Origin: Comamonas testosteroni
GTDB lineage: Bacteria; Pseudomonadota; Gammaproteobacteria; Burkholderiales; Burkholderiaceae_C
Direction of reading: 5' to 3'
NCBI RefSeq assembly: GCF_003569915.1
Contig: NZ_KZ984441.1
Span: 124,001 to 188,000 of the forward strand
DNA: 64,000 bases
The notes under the pieces were generated by a model, which was not told the DNA's origin, ran no database searches, and saw nothing but the letters and a program-made list of their open reading frames with translations. The position numbers and the translations under genes are program-made. Shown here one piece after another: positions 53,333 to 62,220 of the stretch. Position 1 is the stretch's first letter. Each line of letters starts with the position of its first letter.

Positions 53333-55495
53333 CTACACAGGCTGGCGCTGCAGTGTGAATGGCGGCAGCCCCTTGATGAGCAGCTGGCCATAGCTGGTCG
53401 TGGTCAGGCGACGGTCATAGCAGTACACATGGGCCTGGTCTTCCTCGGTACGGATGGCCCGCCCTACCCATTGCGCCAGGCGAATGGCGGTGGCGGGCAC
53501 CACCAGTTCATTGAAAGGGTTGCGGCCACTGCTGCGCAGCCATTCGGCGCGGGCCTCGCCAACCGGATCATCGGGCGGCGCAAAAGGCAGTTTGGTGATG
53601 AACAGGGATTCGCATAACGCGCCGGGCAGATCCAGACCCTCGCCAAAGCTCTGCATGCCGAAGATGATGGAGGGCTCGCCCATCTCCACGGCCTCACGGT
53701 GGCGCCTGAGCAAGGTCTGGCGGGGCAAGGCTGTTTGCACCAGCACCTGGTTGCGCATGCTGGTGGACAGCGCATCCACCGCCTGGCGCATCTGCTCGCG
53801 GGATGTGAACAAGACCAGCGCACCGGCCTGTACGCGGCTCAGATCGTTGAGCAGGGCATCGACCATCTCCTCGGTAAAGCGGGCCGCTTCGCGCGGGTCT
53901 GAGGCCGTTTCCCGGGCCACCAGCGTGCCTTGGCGGGCATAGTCGAAGGGGCTGGGCACTTCCAGCGTGGTGACGCAGGCGTCGTTGGCCAATCCGGCCT
54001 CGCGCAAGAAGAAGTCGAAATGTCCGCAACTGGTCAGCGTGGCCGAGGTCAGAACCGCGCCGCGTACCTGCGACCACAGGTGCTGGCGCAACGTGGAGCC
54101 CGGCTGTATGGGGCTGGCATGGGCCTTGACCACGATGAACTCACCATCCATCTCCAGCGTGAACCACTTGGCGTGGGGCACGGGTCGGCCTTCGCCCTCT
54201 TCTTCGCTTTGCTGCAGCAGCAATTGCGTGGTGTTGTAGATGGCTTCCAGCCGCGGAGCCAGCGCCCCGACCTGCGCGTAGATGGTGGAAAGGCGCCGCG
54301 CTTCTTCCGGTTTGTCCTTGATTTCGGCACGCAAAGCCTTGGAGACCGCACGCAGCGCATCCAGAAAGCCATCGGCATGGTGCGCAATCTGGCTCAGAGG
54401 CTCCAAAAGCGCCTCTGGCAGCACGCCGCGGGCTGCCCGTACCCTGGCAGGGCCATAGCTGTCCTTTTGCGATTTGAGCGCCTCTCCGTACTGCTCCATG
54501 ACCAGTCTGGCCAGCTCCTGCATCTGCTGGCGCAACTGGCCCGCGTGCTTGGGTACATCGGCCAGTTCCTCCACCTCGGCAACCGTGTTCACGCGCAGGG
54601 CACGGCTGGCCAGCTTGTCGATCCAGGTCAGACGGCTCAGGTCCATCTCACCGGCAAACTGGTCCAGTGCCGTCGCGGGCAAGTGGTGGGCTTCGTCGAG
54701 AACCAGCAGGCAGTTGTCCAGATCCGGCAGCAGCTTGGAGCCCAGAGAGGAAAGCAGCAAATCATGATTGGCAACAATGACTTGCGCGGCAACCAGGTCC
54801 TTGCGGCGCTCGTAGTACACGCAGTTGCTGAAAGCCGGGCAGTGCTTGCCTGTGCAGGACGCTGACTCGGCCGCCACGGGGCTCCAGGCATCAGGCTCCG
54901 GCGGGGTCTCCAGCGAATCCCGGTCGCCGTCCCAGGCCTCGGTGGCCAGCGCATCCGCCATGGATTTGTAGAACTGCATACGGGCCTGCAATTCGTGCTG
55001 TGGGCGGGCAGCCTTGGCCTGTGCCTGCTCCTCACCAAACAGGTCATCGGCCTCGTCCTGCACTTCGCCGGTACTGGCCAGACGCTCGAGCTTGAGCTTG
55101 CAGACAAAACGGCCGCGGCCCTTCGCCAGCGCAAATTTGAAGGGCTGATCGAGTTTTTGGGCCAGCGCGGGCAAATCCTTGTTCACCAGCTGTTCCTGCA
55201 GCGCCACCGTGGCGGTGGATATCAGCACCCGTGTACCGCGCGACAGCGCCATGCGGATGGCGGGGATGCTGTAGGCCAGCGATTTTCCGACTCCGGTTCC
55301 GGCCTGCACCACGGCCATGGCCCGGCGGGGCTCCGGGTCATCTTCATCGACTTTTCCGAGCTGGGCTTCGCTCAGCGTTTTCGCGACCTGGGCTGCCATT
55401 TTTCGCTGCCCCTCACGGCTGCGGAAACCCGGCATGGCCCCAACCACGGCATCAAAGGAATTCAGGGCCTCTTCAGTCCATTTTTTTTCATGCAT
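53333..55495 (-). CDS. dinG: ATP-dependent DNA helicase DinG (Fe-S, XPD-like)
   Basis: 720 residues (E. coli DinG 716). Walker A VVQAGTGVGKSLAY, four iron-sulfur cysteines (Cys132 in RGRFVCKLKL; Cys214, 219 and 225 in SCTGKHCPAFSNC), VANHDLLLSS, DEAH box LVLDEAHHLP, then motif IV-VI parts LFTSREQMRQAV, FGEGLDLPG and QWVGRAIRTEED. A 5'-3' superfamily 2 helicase that removes R-loops and helps forks cross transcription units. It stands alone between the two AT-rich origin-like gaps. No ribosome site is obvious. Confidence 0.93.
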   Translation of the reverse strand: MHEKKWTEEALNSFDAVVGAMPGFRSREGQRKMAAQVAKTLSEAQLGKVDEDDPEPRRAMAVVQAGTGVGKSLAYSIPAIRMALSRGTRVLISTATVALQEQLVNKDLPALAQKLDQPFKFALAKGRGRFVCKLKLERLASTGEVQDEADDLFGEEQAQAKAARPQHELQARMQFYKSMADALATEAWDGDRDSLETPPEPDAWSPVAAESASCTGKHCPAFSNCVYYERRKDLVAAQVIVANHDLLLSSLGSKLLPDLDNCLLVLDEAHHLPATALDQFAGEMDLSRLTWIDKLASRALRVNTVAEVEELADVPKHAGQLRQQMQELARLVMEQYGEALKSQKDSYGPARVRAARGVLPEALLEPLSQIAHHADGFLDALRAVSKALRAEIKDKPEEARRLSTIYAQVGALAPRLEAIYNTTQLLLQQSEEEGEGRPVPHAKWFTLEMDGEFIVVKAHASPIQPGSTLRQHLWSQVRGAVLTSATLTSCGHFDFFLREAGLANDACVTTLEVPSPFDYARQGTLVARETASDPREAARFTEEMVDALLNDLSRVQAGALVLFTSREQMRQAVDALSTSMRNQVLVQTALPRQTLLRRHREAVEMGEPSIIFGMQSFGEGLDLPGALCESLFITKLPFAPPDDPVGEARAEWLRSSGRNPFNELVVPATAIRLAQWVGRAIRTEEDQAHVYCYDRRLTTTSYGQLLIKGLPPFTLQRQPV

Positions 55496-56524
55496 TTCAG
55501 CGTTTTTTCAGACGCAAAGACGCTGTGCTTTGGCGTTTTATAAGTATTCGTACAGAGATATGTATCAAATAAGATGAAATTTCTTATGTGATACAGCATA
55601 CAAATTGCAGGATTTGTATGTTCTACAGCTGTATGAAAGACGAGCTTTTGTAGAACTTTTCCACTGCTTGTATGAACCTTATCCATTGTAATTGTGGATT
55701 CCCTGGTGTGAAGTTCTCAAGAAACTTATCCACAGAACGGCATCGTATTCACGCTGTGAGTAGCCTGGATATAAGGCTGTGCAAATCTATGTTTGTAATG
55801 TTGTTAAATTTTTATGAATAAAAAACTTTTTCTGAATTTTTGACTTATTGATCCGTTTGAGCAGAAACCAAGTTCTCCAGTGCTGTAGATAAGTTTGTTC
55901 ATGCATAACTTTGCTCTGAAATGGCTTGAAACAAGCTATTTATCCACAGATATGCGTCAAGGCACTGAGTGTGAATGCTGTACGGGCTTTTCCCACACCG
56001 TGGTGTGGTGGGCTTGCTTGCCTCGAAATCAGTGCCTGCGCTGTGGAATGTCAGCTTGGGCCTCCGGATTTGTCCACCACGTGGACAAGTCATTTGCTCT
56101 GTTTTTAATAGTGGATATCCAATGATTTATATGGACTTGAGGCTGTTTTTGATCAAAATTTTGCGCTTTACGGCAAAGCAGATCTGCGCCTCTGACTGAG
56201 ACTACTTTAAGTACTCATGTATGAAAAAATACATGAAATTTGCCTGTTTTTTAGGCACTCAGGCCTTGGAGAGGCAGAAATGCTGAAATTTCAGGCAATC
56301 GGTGCCTGCCAGCGCCAAATTGGTGGTTCTGGCGGCTGCTGAAATTGGCTTTGAGTTGGCGAGCCAGACTTTTCAGGCGTCTGCACCGCCCATCGCCCTT
56401 ACCAAACCGTAATGCATGCGTCATCCACGCAGTCAGTCTCAATTCCTAGCATGGCGTCATCACTGGAAGTGAAGGTGTCTTCAACTCGCCCTTTGCTTGC
56501 CGGTCCTGGAACAAAGGGTGAACG
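55496..56524. other. Proposed replication origin, part 2 (AT-rich gap with perfect DnaA boxes)
   Basis: About 1 kb without a supportable gene. Perfect TTATCCACA boxes at 55726-55734 and 55940-55948; TTATCTACA on the minus strand at 55884-55892; two opposed TTGTCCAC words form a palindrome at 56070-56088. A cluster of inverted repeats lies at 55562-55656. No DnaA-trio tract seen here. The short frames 55895-56125 and 55926-56108 lack ribosome sites and homology. The promoter of the efflux operon must lie near the right end. Confidence 0.55.
55562..55656. repeat. Stacked inverted repeats
   Basis: Three consecutive dyads: GTATCAAATAAG / CTTATGTGATAC (11 of 12, 9-base spacer, 55562-55594); CATACAAAT / ATTTGTATG (perfect, 6-base spacer, 55597-55620); GTTCTACA / TGTAGAAC (perfect, 21-base spacer, 55620-55656). 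TGTATG words recur at 55615, 55630 and 55669. Confidence 0.8.
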
Positions 56525-57688
56525 ATGAACAAAAGCCTTGTGGGATTGCCTGGAGCAGCGCGCTTGTCGAAAGTGGCGCTGGCAAGACTGTCTGTGGGTG
56601 CTGCGGCCATTGCCGTAGCCGGATTGATGACGGGTTGTGACGTATCCAAGGCAACGGAAGAACCGGTAGTAAAAGCAGCGCAACTGCCCAAGGGCTTTAT
56701 CCAGGTCAAGCCTGAGTCCGTGAAGATGCTGGAGATTGCGCCCGTGGCCGATCCGCAGGGCACACAGATGGCCTGGGCTCCCGCACATGTCGCTTTTGTG
56801 GAGGACCGTGTGGCCTCGGTTTCCGTGCCGGTTTCTGCGCGTGTCGTGGCCGTCAATGCGCATGTCGGCGATATGGTGAAGGCGGGCGATCTGTTGGCCA
56901 CACTGGTCAGCCCGGATGCACTGCGCACCCGCTACGAAGTGGCTGCCGCGAAGACGGCCCATGACGTGGCAGCCGTGGAAGCACAGCGCCAGAAAACCAT
57001 GGTGGACAAGGGCGTTGGCGTGGAGGTCGATCTGCGCGCGGCCCAGGCCAAGTTGCGTGAGACATCGCAGGAGCTGTCCCGCGCACAAGGCACGGCAGCG
57101 TTGCTGGGCTCGGGGGGCGGTGATCGCATCGAGCTGCGTGCACCGCGCTCCGGCATCGTGGCTGAACGCAAGGCGGTGGTGGGGGATTCGGTCGAGCCTG
57201 CATCGGCGCTTTTCATGATTGGTGACCCACAGGCCATGAATGTGGTGGCCGAAGTCTTTGAGACGGATTTACCGGGTATTCGGATAGGTAGCTCGGTGCA
57301 GGTGAACGTGCCGCAGCTGGCCAAACCTATCAAGGGCACGGTGCGCTATCTGGGAGCCACGCTGGACAAGGAATCGCGCCGAGCCGCAGTGGTGGTGGCG
57401 TTGAGTGAGCAGAACCCGGCTCTTCGTCCCGGCATGCAGGCCAAGGTTGGTGTGCAGTTGTCCAACCAGCAGGAGATGCTGATCCCAGTCTCCGCCGTAC
57501 TGGTGAAGGACGAGAGCCGCAACGTGGTCTATGTCCAGCACGAGAACAACCAGTTTGAGGCGCGCCTGGTGACGCTGGGGCGTCCTCTGCGCGGAATGAT
57601 TCCGGTGATTGATGGCCTGAAGGTGGGCGAGAAGATTGTGGTGCGTGGTGGCCTGCTGCTTGACGGCGCAGCCAGCCAATTGCTGTAA
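56525..57688 (+). CDS. RND efflux periplasmic adaptor (CzcB/CusB-like) lipoprotein
   Basis: 387-residue membrane-fusion protein. Lipobox near residue 37 (GLMTGC), then barrel-sandwich and lipoyl halves (VSVPVSARVVAVNAHVGDMVKAGDLLATL and IELRAPRSGIVAERKAVVGDSVEPASALFMI) flanking an alpha-hairpin (AAAKTAHDVAAVEAQRQKTM). Beta-barrel domain follows (VAEVFETDLPGIRIGSSV), then a C-terminal domain (KVGEKIVVRGGLLLDGA). First gene of the efflux operon, 21 bases before the pump gene. No N-terminal His-rich metal sensor segment. Confidence 0.9.
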   Translation: MNKSLVGLPGAARLSKVALARLSVGAAAIAVAGLMTGCDVSKATEEPVVKAAQLPKGFIQVKPESVKMLEIAPVADPQGTQMAWAPAHVAFVEDRVASVSVPVSARVVAVNAHVGDMVKAGDLLATLVSPDALRTRYEVAAAKTAHDVAAVEAQRQKTMVDKGVGVEVDLRAAQAKLRETSQELSRAQGTAALLGSGGGDRIELRAPRSGIVAERKAVVGDSVEPASALFMIGDPQAMNVVAEVFETDLPGIRIGSSVQVNVPQLAKPIKGTVRYLGATLDKESRRAAVVVALSEQNPALRPGMQAKVGVQLSNQQEMLIPVSAVLVKDESRNVVYVQHENNQFEARLVTLGRPLRGMIPVIDGLKVGEKIVVRGGLLLDGAASQLL

Positions 57689-57709
57689 GCCGCGGCAGGA
57701 GAGTCAAAC

Positions 57710-60700
57710 ATGCTGCGTTCATTCATTGCATTCGTCGTGCACCGACGCCTGCTGGCGCTATGCGCCACGCTGGCCATCGCCATGTATGGCGTCTATGCCT
57801 ATCTGCAGACCGCCATCGAGGCCTACCCCGATGTGACCAATGTGCAGGTCGGCGTGATTACCCAGGCACCAGGTCTTGCACCTGAAGAGGTGGAGCGTCA
57901 GATCACTCAGCCGCTGGAGCGTGAACTCAATGGCACGCCGGGCCTGATTTCGTTGCGCTCGGAGAGCTACTTTGGTCTGTCCATGATCAACCTCGTCTTC
58001 AATGACGACGCCAATAGCTTCAATGCGCGCGCCGAGGTTTCTCAGCGCTTGCCGCAGGCCAATCTGCCCAATGGCGTGACGCCTGAAATGGCGCCCGATT
58101 ACACCCCGCTGGGCAAGATTTTCTACTATCGCCTGCAAAGTGACAGGCACACACTGGCACAACTGCGCACCGAGCAGGAATGGCGCGTGGTGCGCGTACT
58201 CAAGCAGGTGCAGGGTGTGGCCGATGTGGTCAGCATTGGCGGTTTTGTGAAGGAGTTTCACGTTGAGGTGGACCCCGAAAAGCTCTACAGCCTGGGGCTG
58301 TCGCTCGACGATGTGAGCGATGCACTGTCCAAGTCCAACCGCAATGTGGGCGGTGGCCTGATGCGTCGTGGCGAGCAGTCATTCATCATTCGCGGTATTG
58401 GTCTGCTGCGTACGCCGCAGGAGATTCAGGACGTCGTCGTCGCCATGCGTGGCAAGGCCCCTGTGACCATTGGTGATGTGGCCCGTGTCGCTCAGTCGCA
58501 CACACCACGCCAGGGCTCGGTGGGCATGGACGACCAGAACGACGTGGTGCAGGGCATTGTGCTGCTCAAGCGCGGTGCCAATCCCTCTGTGGTGCTGGAC
58601 AATATTCACGCCAAGGTCGAAGAGCTGAACAACGGCGCATTGCCTGAAGGCATGCGCATGGTCACGAACTATGACCGCTCCGATCTGGTAGGCCACACGC
58701 TCAAAACCGTGCAGCACAATCTGCTGTTCGGCGCGACGCTGATTGTGGCTGTGCTGTGGCTGTTCCTGCGCAGCCTGCGTGGCTCGCTGATCGTCGCCAC
58801 GGTGATTCCTCTTTCGCTGCTGGTGGCCTTTATCGGCCTGCACTGGCTGGGCATGCCAGCCAATCTGATTTCCATGGGTGCGATCGACTTCGGCATCATG
58901 GTGGACGGTGCGGTGGTGCTGGCGGAAAACATCATCCGCAATGCGCGCCAGAGAAGGCCGCAGACAGCCAACGACATGCGCCACATCATCGTGGATTCGG
59001 CAGTCGCCGTGGCCAAGCCCACGCTGTTTGCCATGGCCATCGTGATTGCGGCGCTGATTCCTGTGTTTTCGCTGCAAAGCATCGAAGGCCGCATCTTCCG
59101 CCCCCTGGCCATGACCTACAGCTTTGCGCTGCTGGGTGCTCTGGTTTTCGCCATGGGTCTGGTGCCAGCGCTGTGCGCGCTGTTCCTCAAGCCCAAGCAT
59201 GTGATGGTGGAAGAGCCCAAGATTTTTGATCGCGCTCACCATGGTTATCAGAACTGGATTGCTCGCGTACTCAGTGCATCCAAGCGACGCATGATGGTGC
59301 TGCTGGTGTTTGTGTCGGTACTGGTGGTGGCCGGTGTGTCTGCCAAGTGGCTGGGCACGGAATTTCTGCCGGAACTCGATGAAGGCGATGCCTATGTGCT
59401 GGTGCAGATGCCGGCATCGATCTCGCTGCAAAAAGGCCAGGAAGTACTGCGCGAGGTGCGCATGCGCCTGAAGGTTTTTCCCGAAGTCATCACCGTGACA
59501 ACAGAGCAGGGACGTCCTGAATCCGGTACCGACAACGAGACGCTGAATCTGGCCAAGGTGCTGGTGCGTCTGAAGCCCCACGGCGAATGGCGCAAAGGTT
59601 TGAACAAGCCTGCGCTGATTGAAGAGATGCGCACCACGCTCAGCGATATTCCTGGTGTCGCCTTCAACTTCGCGCAGCCTATCCGCGACAGTGTGGAAGA
59701 GTCCACGTCGGGTGCGCGCGGTCAGGTGGTGCTCAAGCTGTTCGGCCCCGATATTCCAACGTTGCGCGGCATTCTGGAGCAGACGGTGGGTCTGGTGAAG
59801 GACATCAATGGCGTAGTCGATCTGGGCCTGTATCGTGATGCCCCTGCGCCGCAGGTGCACGTGGAGTTTGATCGTCAGGCGCTGGCTCGTCAGGGCATTG
59901 CGATGGAGACGGCGCAGAAGACGCTGGAAGTGGCGCTGGCTGGCAATATCGCCACCACGCTGTGGGAGGGCGAATACCCTGTTCCCGTGCGTGTGCGCCT
60001 GCCCTATGTGGACCGCATGGATGAAGAGCAGATTCGCAATATCGCCATTCCTCTGCCAGATGGTGGATCTGTGCCTTTGCGCTCAGTGGGCTCGGTCAGC
60101 ATGAAGATCGGCAACTCTTCCATCTTCCGCGAAGGCAATGCGCGTTACATGGCCCTGAAATTCAACGTGCAAGGGCGGGACATTGGCTCGGTGGTGAAAG
60201 ACACGCTTGCCACCTTCAAGAAGAACGTGAAGCTACCAGAAGGCTATCAGGCCGTGTGGGGCGGTGAATGGGAGAACCAGCAACGTGCCGCAGGCCGCTT
60301 GCGCGTAGTGGTCCCGCTGTCGCTGGTAATCGTCTATGCGTTGTTGTTTGGCGCACTGGGCCAGGCACGCAGCGCGGGCATCATCTTGCTGTGTGCTCCG
60401 TTTGCCATGGTGGGCGGTATTGCCGCCCTGCATCTGGCTCATATCGAGCTGTCCATCAGCGCGGCCATCGGCTTTATTGCCTTGCTGGGACAAGTGGCGC
60501 TGGCCGGCTTGCTGGTGATCTCTGCCGTCGAGGAATTGCGACGCCAGGGCATGCCCATGATGCAAGCCTTGATCGAAGGCACGGCAGAGCGCATGCGCTC
60601 CATCATTCTGGTGGCACTGCTGGCGCTGCTGGGCTTGCTGCCCATGGCGTTGTCCACTGGTGTGGGCAGTGAAACCCAGCGCCCATTCGCTTCCGTCATC

Positions 60701-60823
60701 GTGGGCGGCATGGTGGTGCTGCCGCTGGTGGCGCTGGTGCTGCTGCCTGTGCTGTATGCCCTGATGGGCCCCAAGAACATGTTGACGCAGGAAGAGCGTG
60801 ATGAAAGCGATCAAGATGAATAA
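57710..60823 (+). CDS. Heavy-metal RND efflux pump (CzcA family, HME-RND)
   Basis: 1037-residue inner-membrane proton antiporter. TM1 near the N-terminus and YPDVTNVQVGVITQAPGLAPEEVERQIT porter start, IDFGIMVDGAVVLAENI in TM4 with the acidic residues Asp, Asp and Glu of the DFGxxxDGAxxxxEN motif found in divalent-cation (Zn/Co/Cd/Ni) pumps, as opposed to Cu/Ag pumps. Large periplasmic domains, then GFIALLGQVALAGLLVISAVEELR and a LLPVLYALMG end. Works as a trimer with the adaptor before it and the outer-membrane factor after it. Confidence 0.93.
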   Translation: MLRSFIAFVVHRRLLALCATLAIAMYGVYAYLQTAIEAYPDVTNVQVGVITQAPGLAPEEVERQITQPLERELNGTPGLISLRSESYFGLSMINLVFNDDANSFNARAEVSQRLPQANLPNGVTPEMAPDYTPLGKIFYYRLQSDRHTLAQLRTEQEWRVVRVLKQVQGVADVVSIGGFVKEFHVEVDPEKLYSLGLSLDDVSDALSKSNRNVGGGLMRRGEQSFIIRGIGLLRTPQEIQDVVVAMRGKAPVTIGDVARVAQSHTPRQGSVGMDDQNDVVQGIVLLKRGANPSVVLDNIHAKVEELNNGALPEGMRMVTNYDRSDLVGHTLKTVQHNLLFGATLIVAVLWLFLRSLRGSLIVATVIPLSLLVAFIGLHWLGMPANLISMGAIDFGIMVDGAVVLAENIIRNARQRRPQTANDMRHIIVDSAVAVAKPTLFAMAIVIAALIPVFSLQSIEGRIFRPLAMTYSFALLGALVFAMGLVPALCALFLKPKHVMVEEPKIFDRAHHGYQNWIARVLSASKRRMMVLLVFVSVLVVAGVSAKWLGTEFLPELDEGDAYVLVQMPASISLQKGQEVLREVRMRLKVFPEVITVTTEQGRPESGTDNETLNLAKVLVRLKPHGEWRKGLNKPALIEEMRTTLSDIPGVAFNFAQPIRDSVEESTSGARGQVVLKLFGPDIPTLRGILEQTVGLVKDINGVVDLGLYRDAPAPQVHVEFDRQALARQGIAMETAQKTLEVALAGNIATTLWEGEYPVPVRVRLPYVDRMDEEQIRNIAIPLPDGGSVPLRSVGSVSMKIGNSSIFREGNARYMALKFNVQGRDIGSVVKDTLATFKKNVKLPEGYQAVWGGEWENQQRAAGRLRVVVPLSLVIVYALLFGALGQARSAGIILLCAPFAMVGGIAALHLAHIELSISAAIGFIALLGQVALAGLLVISAVEELRRQGMPMMQALIEGTAERMRSIILVALLALLGLLPMALSTGVGSETQRPFASVIVGGMVVLPLVALVLLPVLYALMGPKNMLTQEERDESDQDE

Positions 60824-62096
60824 GTGGCACTCTCTGGTAGTGGCAGCCGCCGCTTGCTGCAGCATTTTCAGCAGCGCAAGTCATGCCGCGGATGCTGGCT
60901 TGGCAGTGACGGCCACCAGTGCGGCCCCTGGCTCGGCAACAGCACCTGTGCAGCCGGTAACCTTGCTTGAATATCTGCGGCTTGTGGTGCAGAACCAGCC
61001 CAATCTGGCCGCGGATCGCATGCAGCTGAATCTGGCCAAGGCCGACAGCAAAACCGCTGCGGCTTTTCCCAATCCGGCATTGCACTACACCAGCAAGCGC
61101 GGTGAAAAGGAGTGGGGTGTGGAGCAGGCCATCCCCATCTTTGGTCAGCGCGGCATGCGCATCGAAAACGCTCGCTTGGGCGAGCGCGCTGCGGCGGCCA
61201 ATACCGATGTGGCGGTTGCCATCACCTTGACGGATGCGGCCCACGCCTTCAATGAACTGCTCGTTGCACAGCAGCGCTACCAGGTGTGGCTGGCTGCGAA
61301 AGATGAACTGGAGAAGGCTGGCAACATTGTCAAAGGCCAGATCGAAGCAGGCACGCGCAGCCGCTATGACGGCGCTCGTCTGAACCTGCAACAGGCCCAG
61401 ATGTCCATGCAGGTCAGCAAGGCCCAGGCTGCGCTGCGCGATGCCGCGTCGCGCGTGGCCAGCATTGCCGCCTTGCCGCAGTGGCAGGTGCGTGCGGAAG
61501 GCAGCTTGCAGGCCACGGATGTCCGCAAGGCGCCCAGTTATGAGCAGTTGTGGAGCGCTGCGCAAACGCAGTTGCCCACCTTGCGCGCGGCGCAGGCCGA
61601 GCTCGATCGTGCACGCCAGAAGATCAAGCTGGAGCAGCGTGAAGCACTGCCCACGCCGACGTTTGGGCTGGCTCGCATCCGCAATAGCGTGGAAGGCAGT
61701 TTCAACCAGGTCGGTGTGAATGTAGAAATTCCGCTGTTCGACCGCCGTCAGGGCCAGATTGAGCGCGCCAAGGTGGAAGCTGATCAGGCAGAGCTGCGCC
61801 GTGATGCCACGGTGCTGGCCGCGCAAAGCGAGCTGCAGCGCGCTTTGCAGCAACTGACCTTGCGACGCACAGCTGTGCGCGACTACGAGAAGGAGGGGCT
61901 GGCCCAGATAGCGCCGTTGCACCAGATGGCGCAGGACGCCTACAAGCTGGGTAAAGGCACGATTCTGGAACTGGTCGATGCGCTGGGCTCCATCAACGAA
62001 CACCGGCTGGAGCACCTTGAGCTGGTCAAGGACATGCTGGACGCCGAGTGGGAAGTGCGCTTGGCCAGTGGTGATCTGCCACAGGTTCTACCCTGA
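60801..62096 (+). CDS. TolC-family outer-membrane factor of the metal efflux system
   Basis: 431 residues; ATG at 60801 with GGAAGAG upstream inside the pump gene, overlapping it by 23 bases (an ATG at 60816 is also possible). Signal peptide (HSLVVAAAACCSIFSSASHA). Two OEP repeats with long coiled-coil helices (LRLVVQNQPNLAADRMQLNLAK, LRAAQAELDRARQKIKLEQ) and the NSVEGSFNQVGVNVEIPLFDRRQ segment typical of CzcC-like factors. Forms the exit duct. Confidence 0.88.
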   Translation: MKAIKMNKWHSLVVAAAACCSIFSSASHAADAGLAVTATSAAPGSATAPVQPVTLLEYLRLVVQNQPNLAADRMQLNLAKADSKTAAAFPNPALHYTSKRGEKEWGVEQAIPIFGQRGMRIENARLGERAAAANTDVAVAITLTDAAHAFNELLVAQQRYQVWLAAKDELEKAGNIVKGQIEAGTRSRYDGARLNLQQAQMSMQVSKAQAALRDAASRVASIAALPQWQVRAEGSLQATDVRKAPSYEQLWSAAQTQLPTLRAAQAELDRARQKIKLEQREALPTPTFGLARIRNSVEGSFNQVGVNVEIPLFDRRQGQIERAKVEADQAELRRDATVLAAQSELQRALQQLTLRRTAVRDYEKEGLAQIAPLHQMAQDAYKLGKGTILELVDALGSINEHRLEHLELVKDMLDAEWEVRLASGDLPQVLP

Positions 62097-62220
62097 TAGG
62101 GGAGTGCAGGAGATGGAGCAAAGCCCTGCATCACCTCCTGCGGCTGCTGCATTGGTCAATACACAGGACGATGTGACGGCTTATAGTGTCTGTCCTCCCA
62201 CGGCCAGAGACAGACACAGC

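Noticed and set aside
56070-56088. CACGTG-containing palindrome as a sixth parS
   Set aside because: It shares the CACGTGG centre only; the GTTTCAC arms are absent. It fits opposed DnaA-like words better.
55895-56125. 76-residue + strand frame and its overlapping neighbours in the right AT-rich gap
   Set aside because: No ribosome site, overlaps a perfect DnaA box, and competing frames of similar length occur on both strands.
58379-59860. 493-residue minus-strand frame inside the RND pump gene
   Set aside because: Gln/His-rich shadow of codon bias; no ribosome site and no domain.
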